Of a stretch of 64,000 bases of DNA, positions 54,366 to 64,000 are shown one piece after another. The notes beneath the pieces are model-generated. The model was given only the letters and a program-made list of their open reading frames with translations. It did no database searches and was not told the DNA's origin. Source of the DNA: Epinephelus fuscoguttatus (taxonomy: Eukaryota > Chordata > Actinopteri > Perciformes > Serranidae); the NCBI RefSeq assembly GCF_011397635.1, contig NC_064773.1:26592949-26656948 (forward strand). The letters are read 5' to 3'. The stretch's first letter is position 1, and every line of letters starts with the position of its first letter. The translations under genes were made by a program, and so were the position numbers.

Positions 54366-57300
54366 TTGTGTTTTGCCTCTGTGTAGGAGATGTGGTAGGG
54401 TCTTTTGCATATCCGTGCACAGGGGCCCATTGTCTCATAATCTGTCCGTCATTGTCTGACGCATTGGAAAGAAGAACTCAGTGACATTGCAACATACATC
54501 TTCAAGTGTGTGTGTGTGTGTGTGACTTCTCATTGCTTGTATTTTTGCTAACCAAGCCTTAAACCTCTTCCTGAGGAAGACTGCAGAGGAGAGCAGATAA
54601 ATTAGATTTGAGTGCAAACTGTCTGGGCAGACGACACATTAACATCATTCTTTGTGGGGCCTAATAGACACTAGATTAGTCCCTCGATTGAAGAAGAGCT
54701 TAATCTCCAGAGATGTAAAGTTGCCAAGGTGCCTACAGCACCTCAGAGGGCTCCTGACGTTGTTAGACAACAGGGGCTTACTTCCTGTTATATCGCTGTA
54801 CTGACTCTTCCTAATACCTCGCCAAGTTAATGGGTTAGAGATAGATGACTAATAGGATATTCCTGGGCTGCAGACACGCCAACATAAGGATGAAGTGGAG
54901 AAGGAGGCGTGACAGGAGGAATGGCAGGGAAGGTAATGAGAGGAACAAAGAAAGGAAAGAGAAGTGGGGGTAGCCTATACCTGAGATGTCAAGGCAAAAA
55001 AAGATAAGGAAAGGTGAGACGAGGAGGGAAGGAGGAGATGAAAGGAGGGGAAAAAGTGATCAGGAAAGATTCATTAGAAGAAGTGTAAAGTATAGCCCTG
55101 AGAAAAAATGGCATTGGCTCAGTGGTAACAAAGTCACTTCTACCTTCAACATCTCTATTCATCGTTCTCCTCCTTGCCCTCCGCCTTTTTTTCCCTCCTC
55201 TTTTTTTCCCCCCGTCTACATGAATAATTGAGAGAGTGATGTGTGGAGGCTCACGTAGTCTCAGCAAGACAGAGAGAAAAAAACCCAAGTAATACCGCTG
55301 GTGGGGATGGACACCAACATGTTGAAACATCCATTTCCTCCTTTCTGAAGACAGAAAAATGTGAAAAGGTGAAGAAAACATGCAGTTTCAACATGTACAG
55401 CAATAATGTACACACACAAACATATTAGTAAAATATAATCACTGTGATGTCATCACTGGTATGTGGTTTGGCTTCATTTTTCAGCCTTGGAGGTTGCTGC
55501 TAGTGTTGCACAGTATACCAACACTAGAAAGCTATCACAATACAATGCTGTTAAGAACAGTACAAATCTCCGTTTTATTAGTATTAGTGCTCTAAGATTG
55601 ATAGTGTTTTTTATAAGAGTTGTATTTCTTACATAGACACACTGCTTCCACTCCTTGCATGCACTGTGGGAGACATCCAGTGCTTGTTGACAAAGCAGAT
55701 GCATGACACAAAATGTAGCATTATTAGGCTAACATAGCTGATGGTCAGGGCAAGCCCACGGACACCACAAAGCCACGTCTGTAAAATATTTTTTTAACCT
55801 ACGCAGATGAAGGGAGCTAACACATCCAACTTACTCAGCATCTCGCCAACAGACATGCTGACAACATTTACACTGGGAACACTGTCTTTACCATAACTTG
55901 CAAACTGGTGTCAGTTAATCATAATTGTAAACTGACTGGTCAACCACTATGTTTAAAAGCCCGTTAGCCATGTCAACAACAGACAACACAAAACACAGAC
56001 AACAGCTCGTAATGATAAAAATGGAAGAACACATGGACAAATGCACAAACTGGGAAGTCCAACCTTTACTGAGAATATCTGAAGGTGGGAATACAGCGTG
56101 ATTTTAACTCGTCAAAGCGAAAGGGACGTTGCTATACCATACGCTGGCTGGCTTACAGTATGTCACCTCAGTGTTCCTACTAACGGTGCAAATGCAAACA
56201 GAAAAAGTCCTTGAATATATGTAGGTCTCAAAGGAGCTCCCCAGTGGGCAGTTACTCTCAGGGAGTCCCCGGAACTGTTTGGTCCGAAAACACTTTATGT
56301 TAACCAGTTAGTCCCTAACTGTGTCGGACCACAAACATCATGTCAGTGACATGACAGCAGTGTTCCCGCTGACACTGAAGTGACTGTCTGTACCTGTTCT
56401 GTCTGCAAATTTCAAAGCATTGAGCATCACAGGAGCAGCCAAACTTTCTGTTGCAACTACAAATGTAGATAATAAATACAATATTCAATGCCTTTTTATA
56501 AGACATCAATCTCATGTTTACGCATGTACTGTTGAAAAATAGACTTGAAGTGTAAAAACAAAACCTGCTTACGGTCGTGGTTATGCAAGTGAGACGCAGC
56601 TGAGATGTGGCCCTGCATGGAGCCTGTGAAGATAGCTGCATATATTAAAATTAGAGCATATCTTTTGCATGAAACCTGCATGTGAAACACATGTCTGATA
56701 TGCTTATAGTCTATACATGAATTAACGATATGCATTGGTTAGTGCTGAAAAAGAAGCATGTAGTGGATTTATCAGAGCTTTTTTGTAAAAAACAACACAC
56801 AGCTGCCCACTGCAGCTTGAAAGTTGAGTTGATGAGAGTGATAAAACTAAACCAAAACAGTACAAATGAAGACCACAGAGACCAAATCAAATAGCTGAAA
56901 GACACGAAAACGCTTCATGTACCCTTTAAGATGTGGTATCAATTTGAGTGTCTAAGGTTTATTTTAAAGTGGAATGACACAGCGCAATGACATGACTCAT
57001 GAGACAGAACTTGGGAAGAACAGAAATAGTTCAACTTCTTGTGAATTTTGTTTTGATTAGGCAAACCAGTAATACTTCCTCTCTCTATGGTGGCTTCTGT
57101 AGAGAGTAACCAGTTTTGACATGGTAAACTTTAGAAATGTGAGCTACAGGGAGTTTGGTGTACGATTTGGAATAGTACACCATCTTTCTAACTACAGGTT
57201 TGTCTTCTGATGGATCAGTTTTGGCAAGTCAATGGCACTACATGCAGACTCTCGTACCGAAACCATCCCAACACCAACACACCTCAGAGGCAGGAATCAG

Positions 57301-57902
57301 GTGCGAGAGTGCCTCCTCCTGCTAATGCATGTTTTGGTCCAAACAGGCAGAGAGGTGTAACCCAAACAATGAGATTATTTCTGCCTCTGGGATGTTTGCA
57401 CAGCGAGAAGTACAATTGGTGGGGAAATGGCAAACATTCCACTGCCGCTGAACATTTGACTTGGTTATTATGTAAAAAATATTGATGATCTCTGCCCTTA
57501 TGGCCCAGCCTTAACCTCCATGCAACACTTTGCACCTGATTCCCATTATTATTCAAAGTATGCATGCATGTGTATATGGGCGATGCCATCTCTCTGGGGT
57601 GTATTAAGGATAATCCAGTCTGACTTGATAATTCACAAAATCATATAAGGAGAAATACTGGAAAAGTACCACCTTCCCCAAAAAGGATCATCTGATCGTC
57701 TAGCCTGTGAGTCAAAGTGAGGGTCGGCGTAATGTGGGCGCTAATTTGCGTGTGGACAGGACTCCATGTGTACTGAGTGAGAGGAAAAACACTGGAATGA
57801 AGTGAATTTGCCTCTGTTGGTGACCCAGACAGATGGGCTGATGTTTCCTCAGTGCACCAAGAGTTCATTGATTCTTAGTGGCCTCCAGCTATTGTGTTTG
57901 TA

Positions 57903-57904
<2 letters not shown>
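54366..57904. other. Gene-poor intergenic DNA
   Basis: No exon, RNA gene or element end could be supported. A purine-rich stretch lies at 54890-55075. Confidence 0.4.

Positions 57905-57954
<50 letters not shown>
57905..57954. repeat. (TG)25 microsatellite
   Basis: An uninterrupted TG run of 50 bases. Confidence 0.95.
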
Positions 57955-57958
<4 letters not shown>

Positions 57959-59365
57959 GTATTCTAGTAGCAAAGTGCAGATGGAGGGCAAGTCCACGGA
58001 TTACATGACATGCAGGTTCAACACAGTAATATTTTCATAACCAGGTATTAAAGGGTCTGTACATGAAATTCAGAGCATATGAGTTGTGTGGATACACTTC
58101 TCAACTTGGAGGTAGCTGAGCTGGCAGCTAGCAGCTAATGGTGCTGACTCCATAAACAGCTGTAAACAACTGCAACTGTGCTAATGGTGTTAACCTGAGG
58201 GGGAACTGCAGGGTGGGTGCTACGCTTCCACAATGACGGCATCCCGATACCAGCGGTAAATGCCGTATGAGCAAAATGCAAAGCAGTGGTGATGAGCTAG
58301 CCAGTGGGATACACACATGCACTAACTGGACACGCTTACCACTACAAACCACAAGGAAGCTTGGATTACAATACACAGAGGTAGCGTGACTTAATTCTCT
58401 GCTCAGGCTGCGACTACTCAAATATATTTTTAGCTTATAGTGGTTCGCTGCTATATTAATGCTCTGAATGTTGTATACAGAACCTTCAGTGCACAGTATC
58501 TGATGACGTTTGCAATTAAAAAGCACATTTTAATTTGGGTGTTATTGAAACGACACTTCAAAATCACAGTGATGCAAATCTGCACAGTGGGGTTACAGAG
58601 GAATTTAACATTTCGTGTCAGCAAAGCTGCCAAAACTTTCGTCTAACCCAACCTATAAATACAGAGGAGGGTAAGGAGCACCCTAGGGTGAGGCAGATTG
58701 GCAGTGAGCTTCCTTATGTCACAGGTCCAAAGCACCCTTGGAGCCAATTGTGCCACCAGGTTATTTTGTGTACCAACAACGGCTCGCTGTTTACACTTCA
58801 GGCTTTTAGTTAATGATCTTATGCAACTGTAGGGCAACAGGAGGTTCAAGGGGGCCACTCCAGTCAGACAAACTGGTAGTGGACATAGTAGACTGGCAAA
58901 TCAAGTCTGGTGCTGCCGGTCATAATGTTACATCATTTTAACAAGTTTACATAGCTGGTGAGTATGAAATACAATTCATGACATAAAAATATCAGTGAGC
59001 CTCATTAATATGGCACTGTTTAAACTGACCGTTGACCCAAAGGTCATCTGTTTTTTGAACTTTACTTCTGACACATGGGAAGCTTTGAATGCAATCAACT
59101 TCTCTATTTTTAAAAATTGCTGTAATTGGATTTTGAAATACCAATTGCTAAACCTGTTCAAACTTCCCAGTGCCTCACATCATGTGGAGAGAAAATATCT
59201 ACGATGCATGAGAAATTGAAAAGCACTTTTTGTCTGACATGCCCCCGTAGCCCTATGAGAATGACACATGTCGATACCATCCATCATATTCCAGTTATGT
59301 TCATTTTAATGGATTTTAAACTGGATGCTATTAAACACATAGAAAAGTAAACGTATTCATACATA
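57955..59365. other. Intergenic DNA, nothing assigned
   Basis: Short frames on both strands, none recognised. Confidence 0.4.
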
Positions 59366-60987
59366 CAGTGGTGGAAAAAAGTTTTCGGACACCCCATGCA
59401 TTTGTGAAATATTGCATTAAGAATCACTCTTAGGTCTTCAAGTGCAATTTCTTTTAGCACAGTCACAGCCAAAATAATAAATAAATCCTAAAAAAGCCAT
59501 TAAAAACTTAAAATTGATTGGTTCCATAAAAATACATAAGAAATTTTGAGTATTGGGTCATTTTGGTACCAGTGATGAAGGTCGTTCTTTTTATTAAAAG
59601 ACACAACTTTTGTTGCCAAGCTTCGTGTCTACATAAAGCCAGCACATTTGAAAGTTCTTCAGACACAAAAATGGCTAAAACAAGGAACCCAGCGCAGGAA
59701 ACACACCTGAAGATAAAGATTCTCAGCCAGGAAGGGTACAGCTGCCGCCACATAGCCAGGAAGTGCAGATGCAGTCCTTCAGCAGTTGGATACACTCTGC
59801 AGAAATACAGACGAACCAACAGCTTGGAAGACAAACCAAGATCTGGGCGCCCAAGGGTTTCTTCAGCAAGAAATGACCGCATCCTGATCCACATGTGCAG
59901 GCAAAACCGCCGAATGACATCACAGGAACTTCAGCAGCAGTGGTCAAACCAAACTGGTGTCCAGTGTTCCACCCGCACTGTACGTGGCTGACTTTTAGAT
60001 CATGGCTTAAGGTCCTACAAGGCTATCAAGAAGCCCCTGATCAATGAGAGACAGAGGTTAGCCCGGCGTCGTTGGGCCCAGGCACACAAGAACTGGACAG
60101 CCAGGAATTGGAAGAAGATTTTGTGGTCAGATGAGTCCAGTTTCCAGCTTTATCTTCCTCCTACTAATGTGAGGGTACGCAGAAGGCCAGGCGAAGCATT
60201 ATCTCCAGCATGTACAGTACCTACTGTCAAGCATGGTGGAGGCAGTATCATGGTTTGGGGATGCATGAGTGCTGCTGGTGTTGGTCATCTCACTGTCTGT
60301 GATGGCACATTGAACTCTACCAAGTATTGTACCATTCTCGAAACCCACATGCTCCCTTCTGCGCGTGCACTGTTCCGTCGAGGTAAAAACTGGATGTTTC
60401 AACAAGATAATGCCCCTTGCCACACATCCAAGGCCAGTAGAACTTGGCTGCAGGAGCACAGTATCCAGGTCTTAGAGTGGCCACCTCAATCCCCGGACAT
60501 GAGCCCCATTGAAAATCTGTGGTGGATTATCAAAAGGTCTGTTTCAAAGCATAAACCAAAGAATTTAGAAGAATTAAAAGCAGTAATTCAAGAAGAATGG
60601 GACAAGATTACCCCTCAACAGTGTGAAAGGCTCGTGGGGAACATGCCAGCCAGGATTAGAGCTCTACTACGTGCTAATGGCAGGACTACTAAATATTAAT
60701 TTGATGATGTGATGGTTTATTTATTTTTTGTTCAGTTTTGAACACATTCTCTGTTATTTGTTGACTTTGATACCGACAATGTTGAGAACTGACATATTGA
60801 AAATGTCAAGAATTTAGTTTTGTTAGTTTTTCTTGTAAACAATAAACAAAAAAATATAATTTGTATTTGTTTGTATCTGTCTAATGCAGCCACACCTTTT
60901 GAAACACAAAAAAGATTTTTCCACAAATATTTCATGATAATATTTGAGAAAATTTTAAGGGTGTCCGAAAACTTTTTTCCACCATTG
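59366..60987 (+). mobile_element. Full-length Tc1/mariner transposon, 1.62 kb
   Basis: Terminal inverted repeats of about 29 bases differ at one position: CAGTGGTGGAAAAAAG at the left, the reverse complement of CTTTTTTCCACCATTG at the right. They are flanked by TA on both sides, the Tc1/mariner target. The single interior frame is a Tc1 transposase on the plus strand (59671-60699). Spacing between ends and gene is normal for this superfamily. Confidence 0.95.
59671..60699 (+). pseudogene. Tc1 transposase, one nonsense codon
   Basis: The frame runs from MAKTRNPAQETHLKIKILSQ to ...LLRANGRTTKY, 342 codons plus stop, the usual Tc1 transposase length. A single TGA at 59989-59991 interrupts it; frame is kept on both sides. 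The N-terminal half has paired helix-turn-helix DNA-binding regions (EGYSCRHIARKCRCSPSAV; RMTSQELQQQW) with the linker GRPR. The catalytic triad is complete as DD34E: LWSDES, FQQDNAPCH and SPIENLWW, with exactly 34 residues between the second Asp and the Glu. With the stop codon no full transposase would be made. It cuts and joins transposon ends at TA sites in active relatives. Confidence 0.93.
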
Positions 60988-61399
60988 TATTTGCATTCAT
61001 ACTGGTACCACTTTCACCTGTTGAAAATACTTTAAACTGATTAAACTGATCATTTTAACCACTTACTCAGCTTATTACTCTAAGCAACCTATTTTGACTG
61101 TAAATCACATTTAGTTATATATTAAAACAATTTATCCATTTCAGCCAGACAACTCTGGATTGAATTTAACATTTATATTGAGCATAAATGTTTCATACTG
61201 AAGCAGAGCATAAATAGTTTTAGCATGACTGAAGCAAGTTTGGCGTCGGGCTCTATCTCAATTTATTCATTCCCTGAAAATGATCTGTATGACAGACATT
61301 ACAGGGAATGAATAGCAGACCCCCCAGCTGGGGATCCTAGAAACAGAGCCCACAGGTGGATGCTGGGGAGATGGTGGGATTTGAGAAGCTTCACGAGCA
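60988..61399. other. Intergenic DNA, nothing assigned
   Basis: No exon or element recognised between the Tc1 end and the CAG-rich tract. A short local inverted repeat is present (attcattccctg 61264-61275 / cagggaatgaat 61301-61312). Confidence 0.4.
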
Positions 61400-61560
61400 G
61401 CACACAGCAGTGGCAGCAACAGCAGCAGCAGCAGCAGCAGCAGCGAGAGCAACAGAACCCAGCAGGATCAGCAGCAGAGACAGCAGCAGTAGCAGCAGCG
61501 AGAGCAACATAACACAGCAGGATCAGCAGCAGAGCAGCATGTGCATGCAGCAGCAGAGTA
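61400..61560. repeat. CAG-rich tract with (CAG)8 and 55-bp duplication
   Basis: A pure (CAG)8 lies at 61420-61443. The following block gagagcaaca.aac.cagcaggatcagc repeats with a 55-base offset (61445 and 61500). All six frames stay open for a while because of the repeat; no start or splice context supports a protein. Confidence 0.85.
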
Positions 61561-61689
61561 GCAAGGAATGATCAGGTAAGCACTGGAGGTTTAAATAGCC
61601 CGCCCTATCAGCTGAGGAGAGCATGTGGCTGATCAGCTGATCAGGATTGCGCACTTGAGTTGTCTGCCTGAACTAGCTCCGCAGGCTTC

Positions 61690-61986
61690 GCATAATTTCT
61701 TTTAGCTATCTTTTTAAACTGTTTATAAATCACTTTAAAGTATTTAGCATTTATCTATCACTTTTATCCAACTAAGCCTATCTAGCTGGTCATTACCTTA
61801 AGCCAACAATTTCAGCCATTCATCCATTACTTTTAGCTATTTTATCCAATTGTCCATTACTTTTGGCTAACTCCATTTTAAAATTACTTTTAGCTCCAAC
61901 AATGGTTGGTATTCCTTAGCTAACTCTATTTATACATTACTTTTGGCTAAGTCAAATTTTACATTATTTTTTAGCTAACTACATCA
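61690..61986. repeat. Degenerate array of 'cattacttttagcta' units
   Basis: Variants of attacttttggctaa(c/g) recur about nine times, at irregular 20-50-base spacing, directly before the LINE 3' end. It may be a tail-derived or independent repeat. Confidence 0.55.
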
Positions 61987-62218
61987 AACTCAACTCAACT
62001 CAAACTTTATTTATAAAGCACATTTAAAACAACCAAGGTTGACCAAAGTGCTGAACAGGTCAATAGAAATAAACAAGCAAATACAATGAGGTACATAATA
62101 GTACAAGACAATAATAATCATAAGATACATAAAATACAATACAATAAAATAAAATAAAATACAAGAGTTATAAAATAAGATAAAAATAAGATAAAATGTT
62201 TGGGTGTCCAGTTCAACC

Positions 62219-63960
62219 TCAAGCCTGAGAGAAGAAGTGGGTTTTAAGAAAAGACTTAAAAACCTCTAGGGTCTGGGCAGACCTAATGTGCAGGGGCAGG
62301 CTATTCTAGAGCCTAGGGGCAGCCGCCCCAAAGGCTCTGTCACCTCTGGTCTTCAGCCTAGTCCTAGGAGCAGTAATAGCTGACTGGCTGATCTCAAGGC
62401 TCTGGAGGGAGCATGAAAGTGCAGGAGTTCAGTTAAATAAGGGGGTGCCAGCCCATTTAGGGCTTTAAAAACAATCAATAAAATCTTAAAATCAATTCTA
62501 AAACTCACTGGAAGCCAGTGGAGCAAAACCAAGATTGGTGTGATGTGTTCGTGTTTACGCTTTCCAGTGAGGAGGCAGGCTGCTGCGTTCTGGACAAGCC
62601 GTAGACGGTGTAGCAGTGACTGGTCAATACCGACATAAAGCGAGTTACAGTATTCCAGACATGAGGTAATAAAAGCATGGATTATCCTCTCTAGATTTTG
62701 GGGGGAGAGATAGCCCTTTACTTTAGCTACAAGCCTGAGTTGATAAAAACTGGTTTGTATTACTGATTTAACTTGTTTATCAAATTTAAAAGCACTGTCA
62801 AAGGTCACACCGAGATTTTTAACAGAGGAACGGATGTTAGGAGTGAAGGGGCCCAGAAAATCAGCGGGGTAATCGGAGGGGTCACATCCAAACATAATGA
62901 TCTCTGTTTTATCCTCATTGAGATTTAAAAAGTTAGTGTCCATCCAGGATTTGACATCTTTTAAACATTCTAGCAGTGGCTGTACAGAATCCTTGCTAAT
63001 GGATTTGAGGGGCAGATAGTACATCATCTGCAAAACAGTGAAAAGGTATGTTGTGTTTCTTAAAAATCAACCCTAATGGCAGCATGTAGAGCAGGAAGAG
63101 AATGGGGCCCAAAATGGAGCCTTGGGGGACACCGGAGGTGAGAGGAGCTGTAGCTGAGTTGAATTCCCCTAAGTTAACTGAGAAGCTCCGATCAGTCAGG
63201 TAGGACTGAAACCATAGAGGGGCAGTACCTGTGATGCCTACCCACTGTTCCAAGCGAGACAGGAGGATCCTATGATCCACGGTATCAAAGGCTGCTGACA
63301 GGTCAAGCAGCACCAGAACAGCAGAGTTACATGAATCGACAGTTGACAAAAGATCGTTAAAAACCCTCAAAAGTGCTGTTTCAGTACTGTGGTGTGGTTT
63401 AAAGCCAGACTGGAACTTTTCATACATGTCATGGGCCACCAGGAATGATTGCAGCTGAGTAAAGACCACTTTCTCCAAAACCTTGGACAAAAATGGTAAT
63501 TTTTGGAGATTGGTCTCTAGTTTGACAGGAGAGAAGGGTCCAGGTTTTGGGGCTGCACTACAGCATGTTTGAGAGCAGCTGGATCACACCCTGAGCTAAG
63601 GCAGGTATTTATGAGAGCAAGAACAGTGGACCCCACAGTACCAAAAACATCTTTGAAAAGGCGAGAGGGAATGCTGTCAGAGGGACAGTTAGTCGGCCGC
63701 AGATGCTTAACTATATCTGATAGTGAGGAGAGAGATACTGGCTCAAACTGGTCAAAGACAGCAGGTAAAGGAGGCACAGTGGGGTCAGGACTAGGGGCAG
63801 TGAGAGTGGAAGCAGCTGGCCTAAGGGCAGAAAATAAAAAATTTAAGAAAGCTCTCACAGAGAGTGGGCGATGGCACAACTGGAGAGTTATCGCATGGGT
63901 TTACAAGGGAGTTAAAAATGCTGAACAGAACCTGGGGCTTATGACTGTTATTGGAGTTAG
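62219..63960 (-). pseudogene. L2-like LINE reverse transcriptase, degraded
   Basis: Fragments in order on the minus strand: a pre-RT region (QVLFSIFNSLVNP, then LKHLRPTNC-type sequence with PSDSIPSRLFKDVF); RT palm and fingers with FQSGFKPHHSTETALLRV, LDLSAAFDTVDH, SGVPQGSILGPILF and the catalytic FADD; then WMDTNFLNLNEDKTEIIMFG, LGVTFDSAFKF and the LPLHIRSAQTLEVFKSFLKT end. Breaks seen are a TAG plus 1-bp frameshift between LLSN and the LSKVLEKV segment, a small deletion and frameshift right after FADD, a stop near 63829 and one TAG near the C-terminus. No endonuclease domain is inside the window. Confidence 0.88.
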
Positions 63961-63995
63961 CTAATGGATCAACAATTGATCCATTAGCTAACTCC
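63953..63995. repeat. Perfect 20-bp-arm hairpin with CAA spacer
   Basis: GGAGTTAGCTAATGGATCAA at 63953-63972 is followed by CAA and then its exact reverse complement at 63976-63995. One arm is LINE coding sequence in line with the downstream element. Confidence 0.95.
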
Positions 63996-64000
63996 TTTTT

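Larger units (their letters stand above)
61987..64000 (-). mobile_element. L2-type LINE, 3' half, minus strand
   Basis: The minus strand carries the reverse transcriptase domain and C-terminal region of an L2-like non-LTR element. A 3' UTR with A-rich repeats follows, then a tail of TGAGT units (near 61987-62005). The copy continues toward or past the window edge at its 5' side. The reading frame is broken in several places, so it is inactive. Confidence 0.85.

Noticed and set aside
57210-57589. Overlapping 91- and 101-codon frames on opposite strands
   Set aside because: No family resemblance or splice context; mutual shadow frames in an otherwise gene-poor stretch.

Overview
The window is nuclear DNA of a ray-finned (teleost) fish. 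Coding sequence is cut into short exons with GT..AG introns. The gene order il15ra(-) / rbm17(+) / pfkfb3(+) matches the IL15RA-IL2RA-RBM17-PFKFB3 order of human 10p15. Introns and intergenic DNA are full of teleost-type mobile elements: V-SINE-like, hAT and Tc1 DNA elements, foldback elements, and an L2-type LINE. There are also many microsatellites. No rRNA, functional tRNA or CRISPR was seen.

Layout. (1) 1-14,812: a seven-exon minus-strand gene for a one-sushi-domain type I membrane receptor, read as IL-15 receptor alpha. It was rebuilt from split exons with consistent splice phases. Its large introns hold a V-SINE with target duplication, nested foldback elements and a perfect 40-bp palindrome. 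(2) 14,813-15,420: a short divergent promoter region between il15ra and rbm17, with a perfect IRF-element match and a CTCF-like site. (3) 15,420-28,205: rbm17 (SPF45), twelve coding exons encoding 419 residues, with a G-patch and a C-terminal UHM. A Gly/Ala-rich 51-nt exon is preceded by a (TG)15 tract. The introns contain a hAT MITE with an 8-bp target duplication, a 1-kb element carrying a 188-bp tandem array, and an internally deleted Tc1 element. (4) 28,206-33,770: gene-free, with an AT-rich satellite-like array split by another repeat. (5) 33,770-42,990: pfkfb3, fourteen coding exons encoding 529 residues in the main form, plus two small alternative C-terminal exons. (6) 43,000-64,000: gene-poor DNA with a THAP-domain exon, a 317-bp MITE with perfect 36-bp terminal repeats, a nearly intact Tc1/mariner transposon (one nonsense codon), a CAG-rich tract and the 3' half of a decayed L2 LINE ending in a 20-bp-arm hairpin.

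The three host genes do not form one pathway. il15ra is an immune cytokine receptor, rbm17 a splicing factor and pfkfb3 a glycolysis regulator. They are adjacent by conserved synteny; only il15ra and rbm17 look able to share promoter DNA. All gene calls come from reading splice signals and remembered family sequences; no alignment or transcript data were available.
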